Assembly: GCF_019966575.1 (NCBI RefSeq)
Contig: NZ_JAINFK010000003.1
Coordinates: 1 to 64,000 of the forward strand
DNA length: 64,000 nt
From: Oricola cellulosilytica
GTDB taxonomy: Bacteria; Pseudomonadota; Alphaproteobacteria; Rhizobiales; Rhizobiaceae
Reading direction: 5' to 3'
Each line of letters begins with the position of its first letter. Position 1 is the stretch's first letter. A program made the position numbers and the translations under genes. Under the pieces are notes generated by a model, which saw only the letters and a program-made list of their open reading frames with translations, was not told the DNA's origin and did not search any database. Positions 41,571-49,917 of this stretch are shown piece after piece.

Positions 41571-42007
41571 AGCCAATATCGCTGCTCGATATCAGCGCAC
41601 TTCTGGCGCTTTCCACGATCCATCATCAATTCCATGCTTCGGCGCGCAGATGGTGGGAAAGCGAGCGTGAATTTGGCTGGGCCTCGTGTCCGATCTCGCA
41701 AAACGGCATGCTCCGCATTTTGTCCCAGCCAACCTTTCCGGGCTTTGTCGGCTTTCGAACGGCAACGGCGGTTCTCAATCGACTGGTCTCGGACGAACAC
41801 CACACCTTCATTTTGGATGACATCAGCATCGCAGATCCGGAAATATTCGATCTCAGCCATCTCCAAGGCCCCGGCCAGATAACCGACGCCTATCTGCTGG
41901 CGCTCGCCGCGAAGAACGGCGGCCGACTGGTGACATTCGACCGGCGCATGTCGATCGCGCCGGTCAAGACGGCCAAGCCCGAGAATCTCCTCATCCTCGG
42001 CGAGTGA
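41567..42007 (+). CDS. vapC: Toxin, VapC-type PIN-domain ribonuclease
   Basis: A 146-residue PIN-domain protein of the TA type. The acidic site is Asp8 (SLLDISALLAL), Asp107 (GQITDAYLLALA) and Asp125 (LVTFDRRM). The position often occupied by Glu carries the SQNGMLRIL motif (Asn46), seen in one VapC subgroup. Such toxins cleave tRNA or rRNA. GTG start, coupled to vapB. It converges on preA with only 6 nt between the stop codons, so it has been fitted tightly between two pyrimidine operons. Confidence 0.88.
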   Translation: MKPISLLDISALLALSTIHHQFHASARRWWESEREFGWASCPISQNGMLRILSQPTFPGFVGFRTATAVLNRLVSDEHHTFILDDISIADPEIFDLSHLQGPGQITDAYLLALAAKNGGRLVTFDRRMSIAPVKTAKPENLLILGE

Positions 42008-42013
42008 CGAAGC

Positions 42014-43327
42014 CTACTCCGCTGCTTCCTTGGCCCACACAGCGGGGTTGTTCGGATGCGTCGTCCAGTTGGCGTAATCCGGATCGACCGGCTTCTTCGT
42101 GCGCGGATCGACGCCCGCGATCGGTTCCATCGAAATGCAGCCCTCGACCGGGCATACATTGACGCACATATTGCAGCCGACGCACTCCTCGTCGATCACC
42201 TCGAAATGGCGCGCTCCGTCGACCATGTTGGTGATCGCCTGGTGGGACGTGTCCTCGCAAGCGATGTGGCAACGGCCGCACTTGATGCAGAGATCCTGGT
42301 CGATCCGCGCCTTGGTCACATAATTGAGGTTGAGATACTGCCAATCCGTGACGTTCGGCACGGCCTTGCCGCGGAAGTCCTCGATGGATTCGTAGCCTTT
42401 CTCATCCATGTAATTGGAGAGGCCCGCGATCATCTCCTGCACGATCTTGAAACCGTAGGTCATGGCCGCCGTGCATACCTGAACCGAACCGCAGCCGAGC
42501 GCGATGAACTCGGCGGCATCGCGCCACGTCGTCACGCCCCCTATGCCGGAAATCGGCAGCCCATGGGTTTCCGGGTTCCGAGCGATTTCCGAAACCATCG
42601 AGAGCGCGATCGGCTTCACGGCCGGCCCGCAATAGCCGCCATGCGAGCCCTTGCCGTCGATCGTCGGCTCCGGCGCGAAATTGTCCAGATCGACCGCCGT
42701 GATCGAGTTGATCGTGTTGATCAGGCTGACGGCGTCGGCGCCGCCGCGCTTCGCTGCCTCGGCCGGCTTGCGGATATCGGTGATGTTCGGCGTCAGCTTG
42801 ACGATTACCGGCATGCGCGTGTGTTGCTTGCACCAGCGCGCGACCATCTCGATGTACTCCGGCACCTGCCCGACGGCCGAGCCCATGCCGCGTTCGCTCA
42901 TGCCATGCGGGCAGCCGAAATTGAGTTCCACACCATCGGCCCCGGTTTCCTCGACCCGGGCCAGGATCTTCTTCCACGGCTCTTCCTCGCACGGCACCAT
43001 CAGCGAGACGATCATCGCCCGGTCCGGCCATTTGCGCTTGACCTCCTTGATCTCGCGCAGATTGACCTCGAGGTCGCGGTCGGTGATGAGTTCGATATTG
43101 TTCAGACCGAGAAGGCGGCGGTCGGCACCCCAGATCGCGCCGTAGCGCGGACCGTTGACATTGACGACGGGCGGCCCTGCCTCGCCGAGTGTCTTCCAGA
43201 CGACACCGCCCCACCCAGCCTCGAACGCGCGCTCGACATTGTACTGCTTGTCGGTCGGCGGCGCGGAGGCCAGCCAGAATGGGTTCGGAGACCTGATTCC
43301 CAGAAATTCGGTTGAAAGATTGGCCAT
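42014..43327 (-). CDS. preA: NAD-dependent dihydropyrimidine dehydrogenase, catalytic subunit PreA
   Basis: A 437-residue protein. A dihydroorotate-dehydrogenase-like FMN barrel (NPFWLASAPPTDKQYNVERA, GVELNFGCPHGMSERGMG, ISGIGGVTTWRDAAEFIALG) is followed by a C-terminal ferredoxin domain with two 4Fe-4S motifs: CIKCGRCHIAC and CVGCNMCVNVCPVEGC. It reduces uracil or thymine to the dihydro form together with PreT, step one of the pathway. It is the third gene of the preT-VOC-preA operon, 27 nt after the VOC gene. Confidence 0.95.
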   Translation of the reverse strand: MANLSTEFLGIRSPNPFWLASAPPTDKQYNVERAFEAGWGGVVWKTLGEAGPPVVNVNGPRYGAIWGADRRLLGLNNIELITDRDLEVNLREIKEVKRKWPDRAMIVSLMVPCEEEPWKKILARVEETGADGVELNFGCPHGMSERGMGSAVGQVPEYIEMVARWCKQHTRMPVIVKLTPNITDIRKPAEAAKRGGADAVSLINTINSITAVDLDNFAPEPTIDGKGSHGGYCGPAVKPIALSMVSEIARNPETHGLPISGIGGVTTWRDAAEFIALGCGSVQVCTAAMTYGFKIVQEMIAGLSNYMDEKGYESIEDFRGKAVPNVTDWQYLNLNYVTKARIDQDLCIKCGRCHIACEDTSHQAITNMVDGARHFEVIDEECVGCNMCVNVCPVEGCISMEPIAGVDPRTKKPVDPDYANWTTHPNNPAVWAKEAAE

Positions 43328-43354
43328 CGGTTCCTCCCAATGATGTTCGTCGCG

Positions 43355-43720
43355 CTAGCGCGACGCCAGCAAGATCATGTTTCCTTCGCTGTCGCGAAAG
43401 AGCGAATAGGTGGTCTGCGCATCCCATTCCGCCGGACCGGGCTCGCGGATCACCTCGACATTCCGATCGCGAAGCCGCTTCACCGTTCCGGCGACATCGT
43501 CGTCGATCAGCACCAGTGCGGGTTTGTCCGCCTCCGGCATCGCTGCGACGTGGTCGAGATGGATCTGCGTGCGTGCGCCGGGTATCTCCAGCATGATCCA
43601 GCGCGTTTCGCCGAAAGGCGCATCGGTTCCGACAGCCAGCCCGAGCTTTTCGACGTAGAAATCGCGGGCCCGCTGAACATCCGTCGCCGGAATGCTGTCG
43701 AAACTGATGTGTGTGATCAT
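43355..43720 (-). CDS. VOC (glyoxalase/dioxygenase fold) family protein
   Basis: A 121-residue protein with two beta-alpha-beta-beta-beta modules of the vicinal oxygen chelate fold: ITHISFDSIPATDVQRARDF at the N-terminus and KPALVLIDDDVAGTVKRLRD in the second half. A metal-ligand pattern is present (His3-type N-terminal His, Glu in SEGNMILL). The substrate is unknown. It overlaps preT by 4 nt and precedes preA, so it is placed between two subunits of one enzyme, which hints at a linked role such as handling a by-product. Confidence 0.85.
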   Translation of the reverse strand: MITHISFDSIPATDVQRARDFYVEKLGLAVGTDAPFGETRWIMLEIPGARTQIHLDHVAAMPEADKPALVLIDDDVAGTVKRLRDRNVEVIREPGPAEWDAQTTYSLFRDSEGNMILLASR

Positions 43721-45048
43721 GACGCTCCGCTGCTCAGCATGGTGTGAATGCTCTCCGCCGCATCGCGCCCTTGAGCGACGGCGGTGACGGTCAGGTCGTC
43801 GCCGGCATTGACGCAGTCGCCGCCCGCCCAGACCTTGTCCATCGAGGTGCGGCCCTCGGCATCGACGCGGATACGCCCGCGCTCAAGCGTAATCGACGGA
43901 CCCGAACCGTTCAGTGCCTCGGGCGTGAACGACTGGCCGATGGCCTTCATGACCTCGTCGCACTCGATAACGACACGTTCTCCGTCGCGCTCGAACTCCA
44001 TGCCGGTGACAACACCGCCGGATGCGATCATCCGCTTCGGCAGCATCCCGTAGCGCACCGTCACGCCGCGGATCTTGGCGATCTCCTGCTCGTATTCCGA
44101 CGCCTTCATTCGTTCCTTGGGGCCACGATAGCAAATCGTCACCTCGTCGGCGCCGAGCGATTTCGCCTGCACGGCGGCGTCGACCGCCGTCATGCCGCCG
44201 CCAATGACGACGACGCGTCGGCCGACCGGCACGGTCGACAGATCGGTCGTCTGGCGCAGATCGCGGATCCAGCCAACAGCATCGAGGCTGCCCTCGGCTT
44301 CGGCGTCGGCGTCACCGAGCGCATTGACGCCCGCCAGGCCCATGCCGAGAAAGACCGCGTCGTAATCCCGGGTCAGCCTTTCGAGCGCGATGTCACGGCC
44401 AAGCGCCTTACCCTCATGAATGGTGATGCCGCCGATGGCGGTGATGTAATCCACCTCGGCCTGCGCGAAATTTTCGGGCGTCTTGTAGGCGGCGATGCCG
44501 TATTCGTTCAAACCGCCCGCCTTTTCGCGCGCCTCGTAGACATCAACCTCGTGGCCGCGCATCGCCAGACGGTGGGCACAGGCCAGTCCAGCCGGACCCG
44601 CGCCCACGACCGCGACGCGCTTGCCGGTCGAGGGCGCGCGCACGTAGAAATGCTTGTTCTGCGCCATCGCGGTATCGGTGGCGTAGCGCTGCAACAACCC
44701 GATCTTGACCGGTTTGCCCTCCGCAAGTTCGCGCACACAGGCCTGTTCGCAGAGCGTCTCGGTCGGACAGACGCGGGCGCACATCCCGCCGAAAATGTTC
44801 TGGTCGAAGATGGTCTTCGCCGCGCCGAGCGGGTTGTCGGCTGAAATCTCGCGGATGAAGAGCGGAATGTCGATTTCGGTGGGACACGCCGTCATGCACG
44901 GCGCGTCGTAGCAGAAATAGCAGCGATCCGCCTCGACATGCGCTTCGTGGCGGTCGAGCGGGGGATGCAGGTCCGAAAACAGTTCGAGATAGCTATCGGC
45001 GTCAAGGCGGCCCGGCTTCACGTCACGTTCGCGCGGTGCTTCGCTCAT
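43717..45048 (-). CDS. preT: NAD-dependent dihydropyrimidine dehydrogenase, flavoprotein subunit PreT
   Basis: A 443-residue GltD-like protein. The N-terminal Fe-S segment has CYFCYDAPCMTACP and CARVCPTETLCEQAC. Two dinucleotide-binding domains follow: RVAVVGAGPAGLACAHRLA (FAD) and RRVVVIGGGMTAVDAAVQA (NAD). The motif VWAGGDCVNAGDDLTV near the C-terminus binds FAD. It passes electrons from NADH to PreA. The ATG at 45048 has GAGGAAG 5 nt upstream. It is the first gene of the operon, behind a degenerate RutR-like box. Confidence 0.94.
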   Translation of the reverse strand: MSEAPRERDVKPGRLDADSYLELFSDLHPPLDRHEAHVEADRCYFCYDAPCMTACPTEIDIPLFIREISADNPLGAAKTIFDQNIFGGMCARVCPTETLCEQACVRELAEGKPVKIGLLQRYATDTAMAQNKHFYVRAPSTGKRVAVVGAGPAGLACAHRLAMRGHEVDVYEAREKAGGLNEYGIAAYKTPENFAQAEVDYITAIGGITIHEGKALGRDIALERLTRDYDAVFLGMGLAGVNALGDADAEAEGSLDAVGWIRDLRQTTDLSTVPVGRRVVVIGGGMTAVDAAVQAKSLGADEVTICYRGPKERMKASEYEQEIAKIRGVTVRYGMLPKRMIASGGVVTGMEFERDGERVVIECDEVMKAIGQSFTPEALNGSGPSITLERGRIRVDAEGRTSMDKVWAGGDCVNAGDDLTVTAVAQGRDAAESIHTMLSSGAS

Positions 45049-45122
45049 TCGGTCTTCCTCCGTCTGCAGCCGCACGCCAGAGGCATGCGTCTCTCCTACC
45101 CAGAGAGGAAAGATGACCGAAT

Positions 45123-45138
45123 TTTATCATTAGGTCAA
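45123..45138 (-). promoter_or_regulatory. Degenerate RutR-like box upstream of preT
   Basis: On the minus strand, TTGACCTAATGATAAA matches 11 of the 14 fixed positions of the RutR consensus, with the first half-site perfect. It lies 74 nt upstream of preT and would put the dehydrogenase genes under the same regulator as the main operon. Weaker than the box at 40511-40526. Confidence 0.45.
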
Positions 45139-45171
45139 ATTTTTTAGCGGCGCTGCCCTGGTCGCGAAGTC

Positions 45172-48100
45172 TCAGGCATTTGCGGCCAGCAACGCGGCGT
45201 TTCCACCGGCAGCCGTAGTGTCGATACAGATATGCCGCTCGGTACGCAGACGCATCCCGGGCTCTTCCTCGGTGATCAGCGGAACGAGGGGCCCGTCGCG
45301 CGACGCCAGCGCCTGGCGCACGGCCCGGAGATCTTCCGCATCGCTCCAGAGCATCACCGCATCGATGCCATGCAGCGTCGAGAGGGCTTCGCGCTTGAGG
45401 AAAAACGGGATTCCGCCGGCATTCGCACCGCCCGGCACGACGGCGAGGGCCGAACACCCGTTGGCGTGTGCGAGCCGCAGTTGCTGATCCGCGGCCTCGC
45501 GCGACGGGCCGAGGCAAAGCACGACGCCCCGCCCGTAGGTGGAAAGCCGGTTCGATTCACCTGTCACGCCCGGCATGGCCTGCGTGCCGAAGGCCGAATG
45601 CACGCTGCGCTGCAACTGGTGGAGGCGCGCCTGCACGGCGGTGGGATCAGCGGCGCTCCCCGGCTGCACGCTCTCACTGTGGCTCGATTTCAGGAGGAAC
45701 CGGTCGAGATAGTGCGGCCCGCCCGCCTTCGGTCCGGTGCCTGACAGCCCTTCCCCTCCGAACGGTTGCGAGCCGACCACCGCCCCGATCTGGTTGCGGT
45801 TGATGTAGATGTTGCCGGCGCGAACCCGCGATGTGACGTGCTCGACGCGGTCGTCGATGCGGCTGTGAAGTCCGAAGGTCAGCCCGTAGCCTGATGCGTT
45901 TACGGCGTCGATCACGGAACCCATCTGCCATGCCTGGTAGGTCGCGACGTGCAACACCGGCCCGAATATCTCGCGGTCCAGATCGCCGATCCCGTTCACA
46001 CGGATCACGGCGGGTCCGACATGTGTGCCATCCTTTGGCGCTTCCAGTTGCTTGAGCAGCCGTCCGTCGCCGCGTGCCTGTTCGATATGGCTGACGATGG
46101 TTTGCCGAGCGTCCTCGTCAATCACCGGCCCGATGTCGGTCGAAAGGTTCCAGGGGTCATCTGCTTCGAGTTCTTCCATCGCGCCGAGCAGCATGTCCAG
46201 CATCTGCGGCGCGACGTCTTCCTGGAGATAGAGGACGCGCAGCGCCGAGCACCGCTGCCCTGCCGACTGGAATGCAGAGGCGAGAATGTCACGGACGGCC
46301 TGCTCGGGCAGCGCCGTGGAATCGACGATCATCGCGTTGAGGCCGCCCGTCTCGGCGATGAGCGGCGCGTCGGGATCGAGATTGGCAGCCATGGCGCGGT
46401 TGATCGCCTGGGCGGTTTCCGTCGACCCGGTGAAACATACGCCGCCGATCCGCGGATCGGAAACGAGCGCCGCGCCGACAGTCGGCCCGTCGCCGGGAAG
46501 GAGTTGCAGAACTTGCCGCGGAACGCCGGCCTCGTGCAAAAGCCCGACCGCGAACGCGGCGATCAACGGCGTCTGTTCGGCAGGCTTTGCGAGCACGCCG
46601 TTCCCCGTTGCAAGCGCTGCCGCGATCTGGCCCGTAAATATCGCGAGGGGAAAATTCCACGGTGAGATACAGGTAAATAGCCCGCGCGGGCTTACCCCCT
46701 TGCGGGCCTCGATCTGACTTGCATAGTAGCGCAGGAAATCCACCGCCTCCCGCAGTTCCCCCACCGCATCGAGCGGCGTCTTGCCGGCCTCACGCGCAAG
46801 CAGCGCGAAAAATTTTCCGTAATTCGCTTCGTAAAGATCCGATGCCTTGCGCAGGATTTCCGCCCGCTGCTTAACTCCGGCCGATCTCCACTCACACGCC
46901 GCATCGAGCGCCGCCGCGACGTCTTTGGCTGTGGCGTTTCTCACCGTACCGACCCGGTCCGCCCCATTGGCCGGGTTGAACATCGCCTTCCCGCCCTTTC
47001 TGCCCTTCGCGGCTGACGAACCGGCAATAATGGGCGCAGCTTCGAATTTATCATCCCGGAACGGTCCCCTGGCGCTATCGATCGCTTCCAGATCCGCAAC
47101 ATTGCGGAGATCCCAGCCCTTTGAATTGAGCCTCTCCGGTTCGAAGATCGCCGCCGGCTTGCGTATCGGAGCGGTGGCACGCGGCTCGCCGACGCTCTCG
47201 AACGGATCGGCAACAATCGCACCCACCGGAACGCTCGAATCGACGATCTGGTTGACGAATGAAGAGTTCGCGCCGTTCTCCAGGAGCCGGCGGACCAGAT
47301 AGGCGAGCAGATCGCGGTGCGCGCCCACCGGAGCATAGATGCGGCAGCGCGTGTTTTCCCGCGACATAACCAGGCGATGCAGGGCCTCGCCCATGCCGTG
47401 CAGCCGCTGGAACTCGTAGCTCTCGGCGTCGTCTGCCATCTCCAGGATCGCCGCGACGGTATGGGCATTGTGTGTCGCGAACTGCGGATAGATCCGATCA
47501 GTCATGGAAAGCAGCTTCGTCGCGCAGCAGATGTACGAAATGTCAGTCGCCGCCTTGTGCGTGAAAACCGGAAAATCCGGAACGCCATCCACCTGCGCGC
47601 GCTTGATTTCCGTGTCCCAGTAAGCGCCCTTGACCAGCCGCACCATGATCCGCCGGTCGAGCCGCTCGGCCAGATCGTGAAGCCAGTCGATAACATGGGG
47701 TGCGCGTTTTCCGTAAGCCTGGACGACGACCCCGAACCCATCCCACCCGGCAAACTGGTCTTCCGACAGGACAGCTTCGATAATGTCGAGAGAAAGATCC
47801 AGGCGATCGGCCTCTTCAGCGTCGATATTGAATCCCATCCCCGCCTTCGACGCCATGGCGGCAAGTTCGATCAAACGCGGAACGAGTTCCTTCATCACCC
47901 GCTCGCGCTTGGCCACTTCGTAACGCGGATGCAGGGCCGAAAGCTTGACGGAGATACCCGGGTTTCGTCGCGTATCGGACTCTTCGCAACGGCTGGCGAT
48001 AGCTGAAATAGCGGCGGAATATGAGTTGAAGTAATATTGGGCGTCATCGGCAGTCAAAGCCGCCTCCCCCAGCATGTCGTAGGAATATGTAAAGCCCTTG

Positions 48101-48675
48101 GCCTCCATGCCGGCGCCTCGGGCCATCGCCGCACCGATGGTCTCGCCGAGCACGAACTGGCTGCCGAGTTCCTTCATCGCACGCCGCACAGCGGTGCGGA
48201 TCACAGGTTCGCCGAGACGCTTGACTGCTCCGTGAAGCAAGCCCGCCATCCCAGCCGTGCCCTCGGTATCAAGAACCCGCCCGGTCAGCATAAGCGCCCA
48301 TGTCGAAGCATTGACCAGTGAGGAGTTTGACCTGCCCAGATGGACGCCCCATTTTGAGGGCGCGATCTTGTCCTCGATGAGATCGTCGATGGTCGGCGCA
48401 TCGGGCACGCGTAACAACGCCTCGGCAAGACACATCAACGCGACTCCCTCCTCGGTCGAAAGACCGTATTCAGCGAGGAAAACTTCCATAAGACCGGGAC
48501 TTTTCTCGGAACGGATCGCCCGCACCAGATCGGCCGCCCGTTCAACGGCAGCCCCCCTTGTTTGCGGATCGGGCGCGGATTGCGCGATCAGGACCTTGAG
48601 AAGCTCCTCCTCATCCGCACGGTGGGCGGCGCGCATTGCCTGCCGGATTGAAGCCGCACTGCTCATGGAATCCAT
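45172..48675 (-). CDS. putA: Bifunctional proline dehydrogenase / L-glutamate gamma-semialdehyde dehydrogenase
   Basis: A 1167-residue PutA. The order is an N-terminal helical arm, a proline dehydrogenase barrel (GISVKLSALHPRYEVAKRER; DAEEADRLDLSLDIIE; RLVKGAYWDTEIKRAQ; FATHNAHTVAAI; EFQRLHGMGE) and an aldehyde dehydrogenase domain. The latter has CISPWNFPLAIFTGQIAAAL, general base in AETGGLNAMIVDS and nucleophile in SAGQRCSALRVLYL. It oxidises proline to glutamate with FAD and NAD and channels the intermediate. The N-terminal ribbon-helix-helix repressor domain of E. coli PutA is absent, in keeping with the divergent Lrp-type regulator. GGAG lies 7 nt before the ATG at 48675. Confidence 0.96.
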   Translation of the reverse strand: MDSMSSAASIRQAMRAAHRADEEELLKVLIAQSAPDPQTRGAAVERAADLVRAIRSEKSPGLMEVFLAEYGLSTEEGVALMCLAEALLRVPDAPTIDDLIEDKIAPSKWGVHLGRSNSSLVNASTWALMLTGRVLDTEGTAGMAGLLHGAVKRLGEPVIRTAVRRAMKELGSQFVLGETIGAAMARGAGMEAKGFTYSYDMLGEAALTADDAQYYFNSYSAAISAIASRCEESDTRRNPGISVKLSALHPRYEVAKRERVMKELVPRLIELAAMASKAGMGFNIDAEEADRLDLSLDIIEAVLSEDQFAGWDGFGVVVQAYGKRAPHVIDWLHDLAERLDRRIMVRLVKGAYWDTEIKRAQVDGVPDFPVFTHKAATDISYICCATKLLSMTDRIYPQFATHNAHTVAAILEMADDAESYEFQRLHGMGEALHRLVMSRENTRCRIYAPVGAHRDLLAYLVRRLLENGANSSFVNQIVDSSVPVGAIVADPFESVGEPRATAPIRKPAAIFEPERLNSKGWDLRNVADLEAIDSARGPFRDDKFEAAPIIAGSSAAKGRKGGKAMFNPANGADRVGTVRNATAKDVAAALDAACEWRSAGVKQRAEILRKASDLYEANYGKFFALLAREAGKTPLDAVGELREAVDFLRYYASQIEARKGVSPRGLFTCISPWNFPLAIFTGQIAAALATGNGVLAKPAEQTPLIAAFAVGLLHEAGVPRQVLQLLPGDGPTVGAALVSDPRIGGVCFTGSTETAQAINRAMAANLDPDAPLIAETGGLNAMIVDSTALPEQAVRDILASAFQSAGQRCSALRVLYLQEDVAPQMLDMLLGAMEELEADDPWNLSTDIGPVIDEDARQTIVSHIEQARGDGRLLKQLEAPKDGTHVGPAVIRVNGIGDLDREIFGPVLHVATYQAWQMGSVIDAVNASGYGLTFGLHSRIDDRVEHVTSRVRAGNIYINRNQIGAVVGSQPFGGEGLSGTGPKAGGPHYLDRFLLKSSHSESVQPGSAADPTAVQARLHQLQRSVHSAFGTQAMPGVTGESNRLSTYGRGVVLCLGPSREAADQQLRLAHANGCSALAVVPGGANAGGIPFFLKREALSTLHGIDAVMLWSDAEDLRAVRQALASRDGPLVPLITEEEPGMRLRTERHICIDTTAAGGNAALLAANA

Positions 48676-48713
48676 TCACCGTCTCCGTATTCAAGGTCGG
48701 CGCCAGCCTACCA

Positions 48714-48742
48714 TTGATACACAAGGCAGACTTCCCTAGAAT
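48714..48742 (+). promoter_or_regulatory. Candidate promoter of the Lrp-type gene
   Basis: TTGATA (48714-48719) and TAGAAT (48737-48742) with a 17-bp spacer form a good sigma-70 pair on the plus strand, 49 nt before the start codon. It lies within the 116-nt region shared with putA. The flanking AT-rich sequence is a likely Lrp-family binding region, but I see no clear repeat. Confidence 0.5.
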
Positions 48743-48791
48743 TCAACTATTACAGGCATTTTTCCTTTTAGTTCAGTATAAAGCCTCTTCA

Positions 48792-49274
48792 ATGACCGAA
48801 ATTACCTCGAATTCAGATCAACTCGACCGTTTCGACCGGCTCATTTTGAGCGCCTTAGAGCGCGACGGACGCATGCCGGTTACGGAACTGGCCAAACGGG
48901 TCGGGCTTTCCAAGAGCCCTTGCCAGGTGCGCCTCAAGCGGCTCATCGAAGACGGCTACATTCTCGGGTTCCGCGCGGTCCTGAACATGGCGAAGCTGGA
49001 CCGCCAGCATATCGCATTCACAGAAGTAAAATTGTCAGACACGACGGAAAAAGCACTATCCGCATTCAACGCGGCCGTGAAAGACGTCCCGGAGGTCGAG
49101 CAGTGCCATATGATCGCCGGCTCGTTCGATTTTCTGCTAAAGGTCCGGACCCGCGACATCGGCTCCTATCGTCGTGTGCTCGGAGAGATCATCTCGGCGC
49201 TCCCGCACGTATCCAACACTTCCACCTTCGTTTCAATGCAGGCCGTAAAAGACGGTCCTCTGCGGGACGTGTGA
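48792..49274 (+). CDS. putR: Lrp/AsnC family regulator of proline catabolism
   Basis: A 160-residue Lrp/AsnC protein. The HTH segment is FDRLILSALERDGRMPVTEL followed by AKRVGLSKSPCQVRLKRL. The C-terminal RAM domain starts GFRAVLNMAKLDRQHIAFTE and carries CHMIAGSFDFLLKVRTRDI. Divergent from putA, as PutR is in Agrobacterium, where it activates putA in response to proline. The ATG at 48792 starts the usual short N-terminal tail; no ribosome-binding site is evident. Confidence 0.92.
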   Translation: MTEITSNSDQLDRFDRLILSALERDGRMPVTELAKRVGLSKSPCQVRLKRLIEDGYILGFRAVLNMAKLDRQHIAFTEVKLSDTTEKALSAFNAAVKDVPEVEQCHMIAGSFDFLLKVRTRDIGSYRRVLGEIISALPHVSNTSTFVSMQAVKDGPLRDV

Positions 49275-49282
49275 GCTTCGCG

Positions 49283-49741
49283 CTATGCGGCTTTCGGCTT
49301 TTCTCCAGAGACGACTTCGGCAAAGTTCTTGAAGAATGTTCCGGCCAGCTTGCGTGACGTACTGGTCACGAGCCGACTCCCCAATTGCGCGAGTTTGCCG
49401 CCAATATCCGCCTTGGCATCGTAGCGCAGGATCGTCTCGTTACCCTCCTCGACCAGTTCCACATCCGCGCCGCCTTTGGCGAAGCCAGCAGCCCCGCCGC
49501 TTCCCTCGCCCCTAAGCGAGAAACGCTCAGGCGCCTGGCTCGGGTCGAGCGTGACATTGCCACCAAAGCGCGCCTTGACCGGACCGATCTTCAGCAGGAC
49601 CTTGGCCTCCAGTTCCGTATCGGAGTGTTTGATCAGCTCTTCGCAACCAGGAATGCACTGGCGCAGTATCTCCGGATCGTTCAACGCGGCATAGACCTCG
49701 TCGCGCGGCGCGGAGATCCTCACTTCGTCCTGCAATTCCAT
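49283..49741 (-). CDS. SRPBCC / CoxG-like protein
   Basis: A 152-residue START-like protein starting MELQDEVRISAPRDEVYAAL, then PEILRQCIPGCEELIKHSD and the C-terminal helix TSTSRKLAGTFFKNFAEVV. It resembles carbon monoxide dehydrogenase subunit G (CoxG), a small SRPBCC protein implicated in membrane association and cofactor insertion of molybdenum hydroxylases. No coxMSL-type genes are in the window, so the partner is unknown. The ATG at 49741 has GGGAGGA upstream; the long upstream reading has no similarity. It converges on putR, 8 nt between stops. Confidence 0.85.
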   Translation of the reverse strand: MELQDEVRISAPRDEVYAALNDPEILRQCIPGCEELIKHSDTELEAKVLLKIGPVKARFGGNVTLDPSQAPERFSLRGEGSGGAAGFAKGGADVELVEEGNETILRYDAKADIGGKLAQLGSRLVTSTSRKLAGTFFKNFAEVVSGEKPKAA

Positions 49742-49917
49742 GCCAAAAGTCCTCCCGAACGAACTGTTCATTCTGCAAACTGCGGGAGCCACATAGCGTC
49801 TCGGAAGGCGAACGCCAACCATTCTCTTTCCCCGCCCAATTCGGACGCGCGGTTGAATGAGCGCCGTCACGGCCATAACTGGAATGACGGCAATCGATCG
49901 AAGGTGACTCACCCCCA

